Shown here one piece after another: positions 42,448 to 51,638 of a stretch of DNA of 64,000 bases (the stretch's first letter is position 1; each line of letters starts with the position of its first letter). This DNA is from Mucilaginibacter jinjuensis (GTDB taxonomy: Bacteria > Bacteroidota > Bacteroidia > Sphingobacteriales > Sphingobacteriaceae). The DNA is taken from the NCBI RefSeq assembly GCF_028596025.1, contig NZ_CP117167.1, positions 1,302,001 through 1,366,000 of the forward strand, read 5' to 3'. Under the pieces are notes generated by a model. That model was not told the origin of the DNA. It worked only from the letters and a program-made list of their open reading frames with translations, and made no database searches. A program made the translations under genes and the position numbers.

Positions 42448-42548
42448 TACCCCTTATTAAAGTTAGAAGTGGTGGCACTGTCATTGCCTTCCCCTAAATT
42501 AGGGGAACACGAAGTTGGTGCAATTTGCAGCAACGTTAATAAGGGGTA
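42448..42548. repeat. MITE-like element, copy 1
   Basis: A 101-bp element with terminal inverted repeats TACCCCTTATTAA and TTAATAAGGGGTA and an inner TTCCCCTAA/TTAGGGGAA palindrome. A second 101-bp copy in the opposite orientation lies at 49077-49177. Confidence 0.75.
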
Positions 42549-42690
42549 GAACTTAGGTAGATTGAATTTGTAGGTAATCTGCTCCTCCAAATTGTATCAA
42601 ATGCCAATCTGCAACAGCAATAATTTGGCTTTCAAACACATTTGGGTTATTTGGTTGTATATTGTATATAATTATTACCTCAATTTATTT

Positions 42691-45132
42691 ATGGCAAGTT
42701 GGTTAAAATGGGTGCTCGGTATATTAGGCGGACTAATATTACTGGTTGTTTTGCTTTTAGTTGGAGCAACTCTTTACATCAATAGCCATAAAGCCAAGGT
42801 TATTGCACTCATTAATACCGAGCTTAATAAGAATATCGATGGTTCACTGTCGATAGGTGACATGAGCCCTTCGTTTTTCAGAAGCTTTCCTGGTGTATCG
42901 CTTTCTTTAAAAAATGTTATTGTACGCGACAGGAAATGGACCGAACACCGCCATACACTTTTAGACTCGAAAGATTTTGATGTTTCTGTAAATGCCGCTG
43001 CGCTTTTGCATGGTACAATAGATATTAACCATGTGGATATTAATGACGCCGCAATTGATATTTACACCGATACCTCGGGCTATAGCAATACTTCTGTTTT
43101 TAAGAAAAATAAAAGCAAACCGAAAAATCCCAAAGATAAAGGCAGCACATCGGCACAACTGAGCCGGTTTAATCTGCACAATGTTAGCCTCACCATAGAT
43201 AACCAGCACGGCGGCAAGCTGTTTAAATTTGATGTAAACGAGTTGAACGGCAAGATGGATTTCCCGGATTCGGGTTGGACAGCACAGGTACACATGAAGG
43301 TAATGTCGCGCAGCCTGGCATTTAATTTATCGCACGGCAGCTTTATTAAAGATAAACTGATTGAAACTGATATGGTGGCCGGGTATAACGAAACCAGTAA
43401 AAAGATCAACATAAAGTCAGACAATTTTAACATAGCCGGCGATAACTTTACATTGAATGCCTTATTTGCACCCGCTGCCAAATCGATGAACTTTGCCTTC
43501 CATCTAAAAGTTAATCAAATACTTTGGCGCAATGCCGCATCGCTGGTATCGGCTAATATTACTAAAACACTTAACAAGTTTAATTTAGATAAACCAATTG
43601 ATGTTACCGCCAATATAGATGGCAACTTTGGCGGTGGCGAACCATTGCTTTACATCACCGCAACAGTAAAAAACAACAGGCTTACCGTACCGGGTGCTGT
43701 AATTGACAACTGTAATTTTAACGGGATATTTACCAATAACTACGTAAAAGGCAAGGGACTGGGCGACGAAAACTCCATTATTCATTTCACCAAACTTTCC
43801 GGCAGTTTCAAGGGCATACCTTTTAAAGTTGATACTGCCAGTGTCATTAACCTCACAACGCCAATTGCTACCGGCGTATTACAGGCAAATTTTCCGCTTA
43901 CGGATATGAACGAGCTGTTCGCCAAAGTTCTTCGCTTTAACATGGGAACCGCCGATTTGCTATTACATTTTAGAGCAGACATCATTAACTTGCAACTAAA
44001 CAAGCCTTATGTTGCCGGTAACATCAACATCAATAATGCCGAATTTACTTATTTGCCCAACAGCCTCAATTTAAAGAAAACTTCCCTCTCTATGCAATTC
44101 ACAAATGGGAATCTGATGCTCAACAACATTAGGGTACAGGTTGGCCAAAGCATTGTAACCATGAACGGCAGGGCCGATAACCTGATGAACTTGTACTACA
44201 ATGCACCTGAGAAGATTGTGGTTGATTGGAATGTTAACAGTCCGCAGATCCATTTAGCCGAGTTTCTGGGTATTATAAACAGGCGCAAAAAAGCTGCGGT
44301 TAAAAGTTCGGCAAAGGGTAACAGCAGCAATATGGTAGATCAGTTTACCAACGTGATCAACAAATCGCAGGTGAATTTGAATATGCAGGTTGCCAATGTA
44401 CATTACAACAAGTTTCTGGCTACCGATGCCAAAGCGAAGCTGAAATTATCTGAAGATGGGATCGAAATTAAAGACATCGCCCTGAAAACTTCCGGCGGCA
44501 CGTTGGCTATTAGGGGGCGCATAGTGCAGGATGATGTGGCCAACCGTTTCGATGTAAGCACGGTGATAAGCCACGTTAACATTCATGATTTCTTTTATGC
44601 CTTCAACAATTTCGGCATCACAGCCCCAACTTATGAAAATTTGAAAGGTCTGTTATCAGCCAAAGCACAGCTTGCAGGGACTTTCAACGGGCATGGAGGT
44701 ATCCTGTCGCAATCTTTAAAAGGTATGGTACTGCTCAATTTAACAGATGGTGCCTTAATTAATTTTAACCCGCTAAAAACGGCCGGTAAAATTGCATTTC
44801 CGTTCCGTAACCTCAATAACATCCAGATCCCCAACCTCGATGCCGAGTTTGATATTAACGGCAGGATGATCACCATTAAACCTATGAAACTAACCTCGAG
44901 CGTAATTAATGCCGATGTTGCCGGGGTATACGGCTTGGATAGGGGTACAGATATAACTATGGATGTACCGCTCCGTAATCCCAAAAACGATACCACCATT
45001 ACCGATAAGGAAGAGTTGAAAAAGAAACGCTATAAGGGCATCGTGCTACACCTCGCCGCCAAAGATGACGGCACCGGTAAAGTGAAAATCGGGTTTAATA
45101 AGGATAGGAAGAAGGATAAAGAGGAAGAGTAG
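42691..45132 (+). CDS. AsmA-family protein
   Basis: An 813-residue protein from the ATG at 42691. One N-terminal membrane helix (about 5-28) is followed by the AsmA-like start LINTELNKNIDGSLSIGDM and long repeated beta-rich segments; the C-terminal AsmA_2-like part covers about 560-750 (VNLNMQVANVHYNKFLATDAK, LLSAKAQLAGTF). It ends in a Lys/Asp/Glu tail. Such proteins bridge the envelope and are linked to lipid transport to the outer membrane. Confidence 0.85.
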   Translation: MASWLKWVLGILGGLILLVVLLLVGATLYINSHKAKVIALINTELNKNIDGSLSIGDMSPSFFRSFPGVSLSLKNVIVRDRKWTEHRHTLLDSKDFDVSVNAAALLHGTIDINHVDINDAAIDIYTDTSGYSNTSVFKKNKSKPKNPKDKGSTSAQLSRFNLHNVSLTIDNQHGGKLFKFDVNELNGKMDFPDSGWTAQVHMKVMSRSLAFNLSHGSFIKDKLIETDMVAGYNETSKKINIKSDNFNIAGDNFTLNALFAPAAKSMNFAFHLKVNQILWRNAASLVSANITKTLNKFNLDKPIDVTANIDGNFGGGEPLLYITATVKNNRLTVPGAVIDNCNFNGIFTNNYVKGKGLGDENSIIHFTKLSGSFKGIPFKVDTASVINLTTPIATGVLQANFPLTDMNELFAKVLRFNMGTADLLLHFRADIINLQLNKPYVAGNININNAEFTYLPNSLNLKKTSLSMQFTNGNLMLNNIRVQVGQSIVTMNGRADNLMNLYYNAPEKIVVDWNVNSPQIHLAEFLGIINRRKKAAVKSSAKGNSSNMVDQFTNVINKSQVNLNMQVANVHYNKFLATDAKAKLKLSEDGIEIKDIALKTSGGTLAIRGRIVQDDVANRFDVSTVISHVNIHDFFYAFNNFGITAPTYENLKGLLSAKAQLAGTFNGHGGILSQSLKGMVLLNLTDGALINFNPLKTAGKIAFPFRNLNNIQIPNLDAEFDINGRMITIKPMKLTSSVINADVAGVYGLDRGTDITMDVPLRNPKNDTTITDKEELKKKRYKGIVLHLAAKDDGTGKVKIGFNKDRKKDKEEE

Positions 45133-45256
45133 CCGAGTGGTTACACCTTAAATAAACCACGTCATTGCGAGCGATAGCGTGGCAATCCCCGACCGATTAA
45201 CACTGACTTCAATAACGCAGAAACTATTATAAATGGTTTGTGCGAATAATTAATGT

Positions 45257-45724
45257 CAGTCCCGCTCAATCGCCGCGGGTAGGCTGTTACTTTTGGCTTG
45301 ATCCAAAAGTAACCAAAAAATCAAGACAGAAAAAAGCTCCACCGCACAAGGCTCACCCTCGGCCCCGCTTTTCTGTCTGGGCCACCGCTTCTTTTGATTG
45401 TCCTGATACCGCTTTGTTGTTATTCATTGTCTTGATTCTTGGCTCTCGATTCTTGATTCTTTCTTCTGGCAAACAGCTTCGGCCAAAAGCGGGCAGAACA
45501 ATGTTGGCCTCGTGCGCCGGAAAGAGGCATTGGAGATTTTGCAGAAGGGTTGAATTGTGCGAACGCAAGTAGGGCAAAAGATCCCGTCCCGATAGCTATC
45601 GGGATGTGTTGTTCTGAACGCTGTGCAGCATGGCCTTGTGCGCAAAGAAGCCTTTTGCCGATGGGCGCTTTGGTTACTTTGGCGCTCCAAAGTAACAGCC
45701 TACCCGAGGTGATTGAGCGGGACT
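45257..45724. repeat. Long-palindrome interspersed element
   Basis: About 468 bp with imperfect terminal inverted repeats of about 50 bp (AGTCCCGCTCAATC...GGCTGTTACTTTTGG on the left and its complement on the right). Several frames cross it, but none looks like a protein. It fills most of the gap between the AsmA and DUF5009 genes. A GTCATTGCGAGCGATAGCG repeat lies just before it (about 45161). Confidence 0.7.
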
Positions 45725-45893
45725 ACCGACAATAAGCATACAACCCCTTAATAATACAGCTACCTCCTCATCGCTTGAGGCCTTACATGGCGATTAGCCT
45801 TTCGGTCAACCCAGCATCTCAAAAAATAAATTCCCCTTAACCATTTGCACCACCCAATTGATACGCTATATTTAAGAAATATTGCCTCTCACA

Positions 45894-47069
45894 ATGCAAA
45901 CTTTACCTAAGCGCCTGTTATCGATAGATGTACTGCGGGCGCTTACCATGTTTTTAATGATTTTTGTGAACGATGCCAGCGGGGTAAAACACATCCCCGA
46001 ATGGATAGATCACGCCGCCGGTGATACCGACGCGATGGGTTTTGCCGATACCATTTTCCCGGCTTTCCTTTTCATATTGGGCTTGTCGCTGCCCTTTGCC
46101 ATCAACAACCGCATTAAAAAGGGCGAATCATCCAAAAACATCCTCATTTACATTTTAACCCGTAGTGCAGCGCTGCTCATTATGGGGTTTTATCATGTTA
46201 ATCTCGAAAGTTATAATTCGAAGGCCGCACTGATACCCAAAGCCGCCTGGGCATTGATAATTACGGTTGCGTTTTTCCTCATCTGGCTGGATTATCCCGA
46301 AACCATGAAGAAGGCCCGCAAGTATGCCTTGATGGGGTTAGGCATTATATTGCTTATTGCCATGGCTGTAATTTACAAAGGTGGCAAAGGCGATCATATA
46401 ACCTGGATGCGCACTTCGTGGTGGGGGATACTGGGTATCATTGGCTGGTCGTATTTGGTTTGTGCCTGTATCTATTGGCTATGTAAAGGCCGGTTAAGTG
46501 TGTTGATTATTGCAGTGCTTGTTTTTGTAGGCATCAACATAGCAGAGCATACCGGAATTTTAACCGAAAAGCTATGGATAATAGGGGATGCATCGGCAGT
46601 AAGCTTAACTATGGGTGGCATTATTATCTCGGGATTGTATGCCAAATGGGTAGAGCAGGGCAAAGCCCGGTTGATCCCTGTAACATTTATTGTAATTGGA
46701 GTATTACTCATCGCCGCTGGATTGCTGATCCGCCCTTATGCTGATGGTATTTCTAAAATACGCTCAACCCCCGCCTGGATATTTATCTGTGCCGGTATTA
46801 CCATACTCATGTTTCAGTTGTTTATTTACATTGTGGATATGCGGGGGCAAAAAAACTTTTTGAAAGCTATCCGCCCGGCAGGTACCAGTACATTAACATG
46901 TTATTTAATGCCTTACTTCCAGGTGTTTTTGATGGAGCTTTTCGGTATCAAATTTCCGTATCTGTTAAGAAATGGAATGGTTGGCTTGCTACGTTCGTTC
47001 GCTGTGTCGTTTATATTAATATGGCTCGTAGGGTTGATGGAAAAGAAACGCTTACGACTAAAAATTTAA
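45894..47069 (+). CDS. DUF5009 / acyltransferase-like membrane protein
   Basis: A 391-residue protein from the ATG at 45894. It has the N-terminal LLSIDVLRALTMFLMIFVND block with DTIFPAFLFILGLSLPFAI, typical of DUF5009 and of the heparan-alpha-glucosaminide N-acetyltransferase superfamily, and about ten membrane helices. It probably transfers acetyl groups to a glycan across the inner membrane. It precedes a secreted GH18 gene by 17 bases, so both may act on chitin-like or aminosugar glycans. Confidence 0.8.
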   Translation: MQTLPKRLLSIDVLRALTMFLMIFVNDASGVKHIPEWIDHAAGDTDAMGFADTIFPAFLFILGLSLPFAINNRIKKGESSKNILIYILTRSAALLIMGFYHVNLESYNSKAALIPKAAWALIITVAFFLIWLDYPETMKKARKYALMGLGIILLIAMAVIYKGGKGDHITWMRTSWWGILGIIGWSYLVCACIYWLCKGRLSVLIIAVLVFVGINIAEHTGILTEKLWIIGDASAVSLTMGGIIISGLYAKWVEQGKARLIPVTFIVIGVLLIAAGLLIRPYADGISKIRSTPAWIFICAGITILMFQLFIYIVDMRGQKNFLKAIRPAGTSTLTCYLMPYFQVFLMELFGIKFPYLLRNGMVGLLRSFAVSFILIWLVGLMEKKRLRLKI

Positions 47070-47086
47070 CAATTATCACAATTAAA

Positions 47087-48232
47087 ATGATGCTTAAAAA
47101 GATTTTGCCGCTGCTACTTGTTGCCTTGTTTGTTACCGCAATAGTGTTTACATCAAAAGCCCAATCTGCTAAAAATAAGTACGTAGTAATTGGCTACGTT
47201 GGAGGCTATAAAGGTTTGTATGATACCACCATGGTTGATGCCCGTAAACTAACGCATATCAACTACGCCTTTGTAGACCTGCAGGATAACCGGGCCTACT
47301 TAAGGCACCGCCGTACAGATACCACCAATTTACAAAACCTGGTTAAGCTGAAAAAGATAAACCCCGATCTGAAAGTGCTTATCTCTATCGGTGGATGGGC
47401 GTGGAGCAATAATTTTTCGGACATGGCGCTTAGCGATACTTCCAGGTTAGCCTTTGCGAAGAGCGCGGTCGGCATCATCAGGCAATATAAACTGGATGGG
47501 ATTGATATTGACTGGGAGTACCCCGATAACAAAGGAGCCGGCAATATATTCCGTGCCGAAGATAAGCAGAACTACACGCTGATGTTTAAAGCCCTGCGCC
47601 AACAACTGGATACATTGGAAAAAGAAACAGGTAAAAAGCTTTTGCTCACTGCCGCGGTTGGAGGTTTCAAGCGCTTTCTACAGCATACAGAAATGGATAA
47701 GGTAGCCAATTACCTTAACTATATAAACTTGATGACCTACGATTACCTGCAGGATAGCCTGGGGATCACTGTACACCATACCAACCTGTATGCATCAAAA
47801 AAATATTATACCCGTGACGATGCCAATGATGCTGTAAAAGATTTTGTGGCCGCCGGGGTACCGCGCAACAAACTGGTAATGGGCATTGCTTTTTACGGTC
47901 GATCGTACCGGGTGGCAACAGATAGTACTAACCACGGCTTAGGCGTAAAAACGGTAGAACGTATGAGAGGCAGTGGCTATACTTTTATTAAAGACAGTCT
48001 CTTAAACCAAAACGGATTTAAATATTACCGCGATAATGGCGCTAAAGCAGCGTACCTGTATAATGCAGAAACCAAACAATTTATCAGTATGGACGATGAA
48101 TGGTCGGTGCAAAAGAAATGCGATTATGTGAAGAAGAGCGATATGGCCGGTGTGATGTTCTGGGAGTATGTAGAAGATAAAAAAGAATATTTGTTGAACG
48201 AGATTAACAAGGATTTTAAAAAATCGCGTTAA
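47087..48232 (+). CDS. Secreted GH18 chitinase-like glycosidase
   Basis: A 381-residue protein with a signal peptide (about 1-25, ending FTSKAQ), starting at the ATG at 47087. The GH18 barrel has VLISIGGWAWSN and the catalytic motif DGIDIDWEYP with the acid/base Glu, then MTYDY and GVMFWEYVED. It should cleave beta-1,4 N-acetylglucosamine polymers, or act as an endo-N-acetylglucosaminidase-like enzyme. In a row with DUF5009 and ThuA-like genes. Confidence 0.9.
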   Translation: MMLKKILPLLLVALFVTAIVFTSKAQSAKNKYVVIGYVGGYKGLYDTTMVDARKLTHINYAFVDLQDNRAYLRHRRTDTTNLQNLVKLKKINPDLKVLISIGGWAWSNNFSDMALSDTSRLAFAKSAVGIIRQYKLDGIDIDWEYPDNKGAGNIFRAEDKQNYTLMFKALRQQLDTLEKETGKKLLLTAAVGGFKRFLQHTEMDKVANYLNYINLMTYDYLQDSLGITVHHTNLYASKKYYTRDDANDAVKDFVAAGVPRNKLVMGIAFYGRSYRVATDSTNHGLGVKTVERMRGSGYTFIKDSLLNQNGFKYYRDNGAKAAYLYNAETKQFISMDDEWSVQKKCDYVKKSDMAGVMFWEYVEDKKEYLLNEINKDFKKSR

Positions 48233-48253
48233 TTAGTGCTACATCCCTCACTT

Positions 48254-49015
48254 ATGAAAAACATTGTCTTATTATTATTTACAGTACTGTTTGGTATCGG
48301 TAATTTATTTGCACAGACCAAAGCACCACGGTTTAAAGTGATAGCGCTCTATGAAAACGGCGGTCACCATGTAGAATACTCTAAAGCTGCCAGGCATTGG
48401 CTCGATTCGCTAGCTGCGGCCCGCAATTTCAGCATTGATTATATCCAGAATACCGATAAAATTGATGATGCTTTTCTGGCTAATTACCAACTGTTCATCC
48501 AGCTCGATTACCCGCCTTACGCCTGGAAAGAAAAGGCTGTAACGGCTTTCGAAAACTATATTAATGAAGGTAAAGGCGGCTGGATAGGCTTCCATCACGC
48601 TACCTTATTGGGTGAGTTTGATGGTTACCCGATGTGGCAATGGTTTCACGGGTTTATGGGTGGCATTAGGTTTAAAAACTACATCGCCACCTTTGCCAAA
48701 GCCAAAGTAAATATTGAAGATAAAAAGCACCCGGTTATGAAAGGTGTTTCGCCATCATTCATCGTGCAGCAGGAAGAATGGTACACCTACGATAAAGACC
48801 CGCGCCCCAATGTGCATGTACTGGCATCGGTTGATGAATCGACCTACGAACCTAACTCAGACATTAAAATGGGTGACCACCCCGTGGTGTGGACCAACAC
48901 CAAATACAAAGCCCGTAACATATATATTTTTATGGGCCATTCGCCCGTATTGTTTAGTAGTAAAGATTATACAACGCTGTTTACAAACGCAATTTTTTGG
49001 GCTGCCCAAAAGTAG
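48254..49015 (+). CDS. Secreted ThuA-like protein
   Basis: A 253-residue protein from the ATG at 48254, which opens a signal peptide (ending GNLFAQ). The body matches ThuA-like trehalose-utilisation domains: GGHHVEYSKAARHWLD, GKGGWIGFHHA, the WQWFHGFMGG segment and DHPVVWTN...IFMGHSP. It has a glutamine-amidotransferase-like fold and an unclear sugar-related role. 21 bases after the GH18 gene. Confidence 0.85.
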   Translation: MKNIVLLLFTVLFGIGNLFAQTKAPRFKVIALYENGGHHVEYSKAARHWLDSLAAARNFSIDYIQNTDKIDDAFLANYQLFIQLDYPPYAWKEKAVTAFENYINEGKGGWIGFHHATLLGEFDGYPMWQWFHGFMGGIRFKNYIATFAKAKVNIEDKKHPVMKGVSPSFIVQQEEWYTYDKDPRPNVHVLASVDESTYEPNSDIKMGDHPVVWTNTKYKARNIYIFMGHSPVLFSSKDYTTLFTNAIFWAAQK

Positions 49016-49076
49016 TACGTCATCCCGTCCCGACTATTGTTGGGATCGGATATTGTATGTTTGATTAGTCTAAGTT

Positions 49077-49177
49077 TACCCCTTATTAACGTTGCTGCAA
49101 ATTGCACCGGCTTAGTGTTCCCCTAATTTAGGGGAATGCAATGACAGGGCTGCCACTTCTAATACTAATAAGGGGTA
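49077..49177. repeat. MITE-like element, copy 2 (inverted)
   Basis: A 101-bp reverse-oriented copy of the element at 42448-42548, with the same TACCCCTTATTAA ends. Confidence 0.75.
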
Positions 49178-49313
49178 GAAAATGGAGTATAGGTTGGATA
49201 AGCGCATTTATAAAGTTCATCACTTATATTTTAGACGGAAATAAAACTTTATCTTCACTATAGCTATTCTATGTGATAGCATAGTACATCAATCCAATAC
49301 CCCTTCAAAACCT

Positions 49314-50345
49314 ATGAAAAAACATTCTCCAAAATGGATGGCAACGGTATTGTTGTCGGCCACATTTATTATGATTCTTGATCCCATTGTACCTGCCTTT
49401 GCACAAAGGCACGGAGGTGGTGGGCATCCTGGCGGAGGTCAACATTCAGGTGACGGCGGTCGTCCCCCAGGAGGAGGAGGGCATCCAGGCGGTGGTCAAC
49501 GTCCGCCTGGCGGTGGCGGTCATCCGGGCGGCGGTCAGCGTCCTCCGGGTGGAGGAGGGCATCCTGGTGGTGGTCAACGTCCGCCATCAAATAATCACAG
49601 GCCACCAGGAGGTAGTCATCCGGGTAATAATCATCGTCCGCCATCTAACAACCACAGGCCGCCAAGCAATAACCACCGTCCTCCGATAAATAACCACCGT
49701 CCGCCAGGTAATAACCACAGGCCTCCTGCTAATAATCATCGCCCACCTGTAAACAACCACAGGCCGCCGGTTAATCACAGGCCTATTACCAACAGGCCAG
49801 GTTATGGATATCGTCCGCCGGTAGCAAGGCCGCCTGTGTTCAGGCCTGCGCGCCCTGTGTATGTATACCGCAGGCCATATCATAGCTATTATTATCATCC
49901 TTACCGTCCATATTACTGGGGCCCGTCATGGCATCCGCTTGGCTTTGTTGTAGCGGCACTGGCAACTACGGCTATTGCTATTGCGGTTAATAACCAGCAT
50001 TACCACTACGTTAATGGTGTGTACTACGAACCTTATAACAGCAGTTACCGCGTAATACCCGCACCTGTTGGCGCTTCAATTACCGTACTGCCCGATGGTT
50101 ATACCGTAGTGCCGGTTTCGGGAGTAAGCTATTACTATTATGGCGGTGCATATTATACGCGGTATAGCGGTGGCTATCGTGTAGTTGGCCCTCCTGTTGG
50201 CGCAGTTGTAGTTAACCTGCCCGATGGTGCTGCCGAAGCTACAATCAGCGGCAACCGTTACCTGGTTTATAACAATACCTATTATCAGCCGGTAGTAGTT
50301 AATGGGGCAAATAGTTATGAGGTGGTGGATATTAGAGCACGATAG
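49314..50345 (+). CDS. Secreted Pro/His/Gly-rich protein with DUF6515-like domain
   Basis: A 343-residue exported protein. After the signal peptide (about 1-32) comes a repeat region (about 34-170) built from GGGHPGGGQRPP units and then NNHRPP units. The C-terminal domain (about 190-340) has the pattern YHYVNGVYYEPYNSSYRVI and VVGPPVGAVVVNLPDG, repeated Tyr-rich modules of the DUF6515 type. Probably surface or periplasmic. A nearby palindrome (50346-50490) follows it. Confidence 0.8.
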   Translation: MKKHSPKWMATVLLSATFIMILDPIVPAFAQRHGGGGHPGGGQHSGDGGRPPGGGGHPGGGQRPPGGGGHPGGGQRPPGGGGHPGGGQRPPSNNHRPPGGSHPGNNHRPPSNNHRPPSNNHRPPINNHRPPGNNHRPPANNHRPPVNNHRPPVNHRPITNRPGYGYRPPVARPPVFRPARPVYVYRRPYHSYYYHPYRPYYWGPSWHPLGFVVAALATTAIAIAVNNQHYHYVNGVYYEPYNSSYRVIPAPVGASITVLPDGYTVVPVSGVSYYYYGGAYYTRYSGGYRVVGPPVGAVVVNLPDGAAEATISGNRYLVYNNTYYQPVVVNGANSYEVVDIRAR

Positions 50346-50490
50346 ATTGATTTCGGATTTCGGATGTTCGATTTCGGATTTATGTCAAGTTTAGACATTT
50401 TCGAAATTGAACATCCGATATTATATCAGATGATAAAGCAAATCCGAAATAGAACATTCGAAATCCGAAATATATTTGAATTATACAAAT
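50346..50490. repeat. ATTTCGGAT palindromic repeats plus promoter string
   Basis: ATTTCGGAT/ATCCGAAAT arms recur with a central TCTAAACTT-like spacer; a smaller version lies at 21520-21595. It ends with TATATTTGAATTATACAAA (50471-50489), which also precedes the AraC-type gene at 51615-51633. Confidence 0.55.
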
Positions 50491-50558
50491 AACCGATTGA
50501 TTGTTACAAACAGCCTGATGGTTAATCTTGCCACCTTTGTATTACAAAAACAAACAAG

Positions 50559-51323
50559 ATGGAAAGTAAAAGTAAAATTGCATTAGTAACCGGCGGAAGC
50601 CGGGGTTTGGGCAAAGATATGGCGTTGCGCCTTGCCAAAAAGGGACTTGATGTGATACTAACCTATCATAGCAAAGCAGATGATGCTCAGAACGTTGTTG
50701 CCCAGGTTGAACAGGCCGGACAAAAAGCCGCAGCCCTGCAACTCAATACCGGCGACCTGAAAAGTTTTGATGCATTTATCGGTCAACTGAAAGAGGTGCT
50801 GACTAATAAATTCAATACCGATCATTTCGATTTCTTAATCAACAATGCAGGGGTTGGTGCAATTGCACCGATTAAAGATGTAACCGAGGAACTGTTTGAT
50901 GAACTATTGAACGTGCACTTTAAAGGTGTTTATTTCTTTACTCAGAAATTGATCCCGGTGCTGAACGATGGTGGTGGTATCATCAATATATCATCAGGAT
51001 TAACCCGCGTAAGTTTTCCTGGTTCATCGCCCTATGCTTGCATGAAGGGCGCTATAGAAGTGTTTACCCGTTACCTGGCCAAAGAGCTTGGACCGCGCGG
51101 CATCAGGGCTAATACGATTGCGCCGGGTGCTATAGCTACCGATTTTAACGGTGCCCATGTACGTAACAGCGAAGATACTCAAAAAGCAATAAGCAGCATT
51201 ACCGCATTAGGCCGTGTAGGTGTTGCTGAAGATATTGGCGGCGTAGCTGCTTTCCTGTGTACCGAAGATGCCCGCTGGGTTAACGCACAAAGGATTGAAG
51301 CATCGGGTGGTATGTTTGTGTAA
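50559..51323 (+). CDS. SDR-family oxidoreductase
   Basis: A 254-residue short-chain dehydrogenase/reductase. The NAD(P)-binding GGSRGLGKD motif is at about residues 12-20, NNAG at about 93-96, the catalytic Ser in INISSGL and Tyr/Lys in YACMKG, and PG in IAPGAIATD. Substrate unknown. The AraC-type gene downstream (51639) shares a promoter string with the region before this gene, so the regulator may control it. Confidence 0.9.
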   Translation: MESKSKIALVTGGSRGLGKDMALRLAKKGLDVILTYHSKADDAQNVVAQVEQAGQKAAALQLNTGDLKSFDAFIGQLKEVLTNKFNTDHFDFLINNAGVGAIAPIKDVTEELFDELLNVHFKGVYFFTQKLIPVLNDGGGIINISSGLTRVSFPGSSPYACMKGAIEVFTRYLAKELGPRGIRANTIAPGAIATDFNGAHVRNSEDTQKAISSITALGRVGVAEDIGGVAAFLCTEDARWVNAQRIEASGGMFV

Positions 51324-51355
51324 ATAAAATTTACAGGGATTGGCCTGTGTGTTAG

Positions 51356-51453
51356 ATTCCCCTCTTGAGAGGGGCAAGGGGTGTGTCCTTTAATAAAGAA
51401 GAACACACCCCTGCCATCGCGCCATCCAGCCCGCCCCCTCTCAAGAGGGGAAT
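51356..51453. repeat. ATTCCCCTC palindromic repeat, copy 2
   Basis: 98 bp with complementary ends and inner GGGGTGTGT/ACACACCCC arms. A nearly identical direct copy follows 46 bp later. Confidence 0.75.
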
Positions 51454-51499
51454 GTAAAGTTGGATAGATATATCGTGTAATATAGGCTTGTGCGTTAGG

Positions 51500-51597
51500 A
51501 TTCCCCTCTTGAGAGGGGCAAGGGGTGTGTCCTTTAATAAAGAAGAACACACCCCTGCCATCGCGCCATCCAGCCCGCCCCCTCTCGAGAGGGGAAT
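51500..51597. repeat. ATTCCCCTC palindromic repeat, copy 3
   Basis: Second copy in the same orientation as 51356-51453; the two differ at one or two positions near the right end. Confidence 0.75.
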
Positions 51598-51638
51598 TAG
51601 CAAGAACGAATACCTATATTTGAATTATACAAAACCCA

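Noticed and set aside
45353..45735. Several small frames inside the 45257-45724 repeat
   Set aside because: Low-quality translations of a palindromic repeat, found on both strands with no domain.
46898..47086. Upstream extension of the GH18 gene
   Set aside because: It overlaps the end of the DUF5009 gene and puts the signal peptide inside the protein; the ATG at 47087 is far better.
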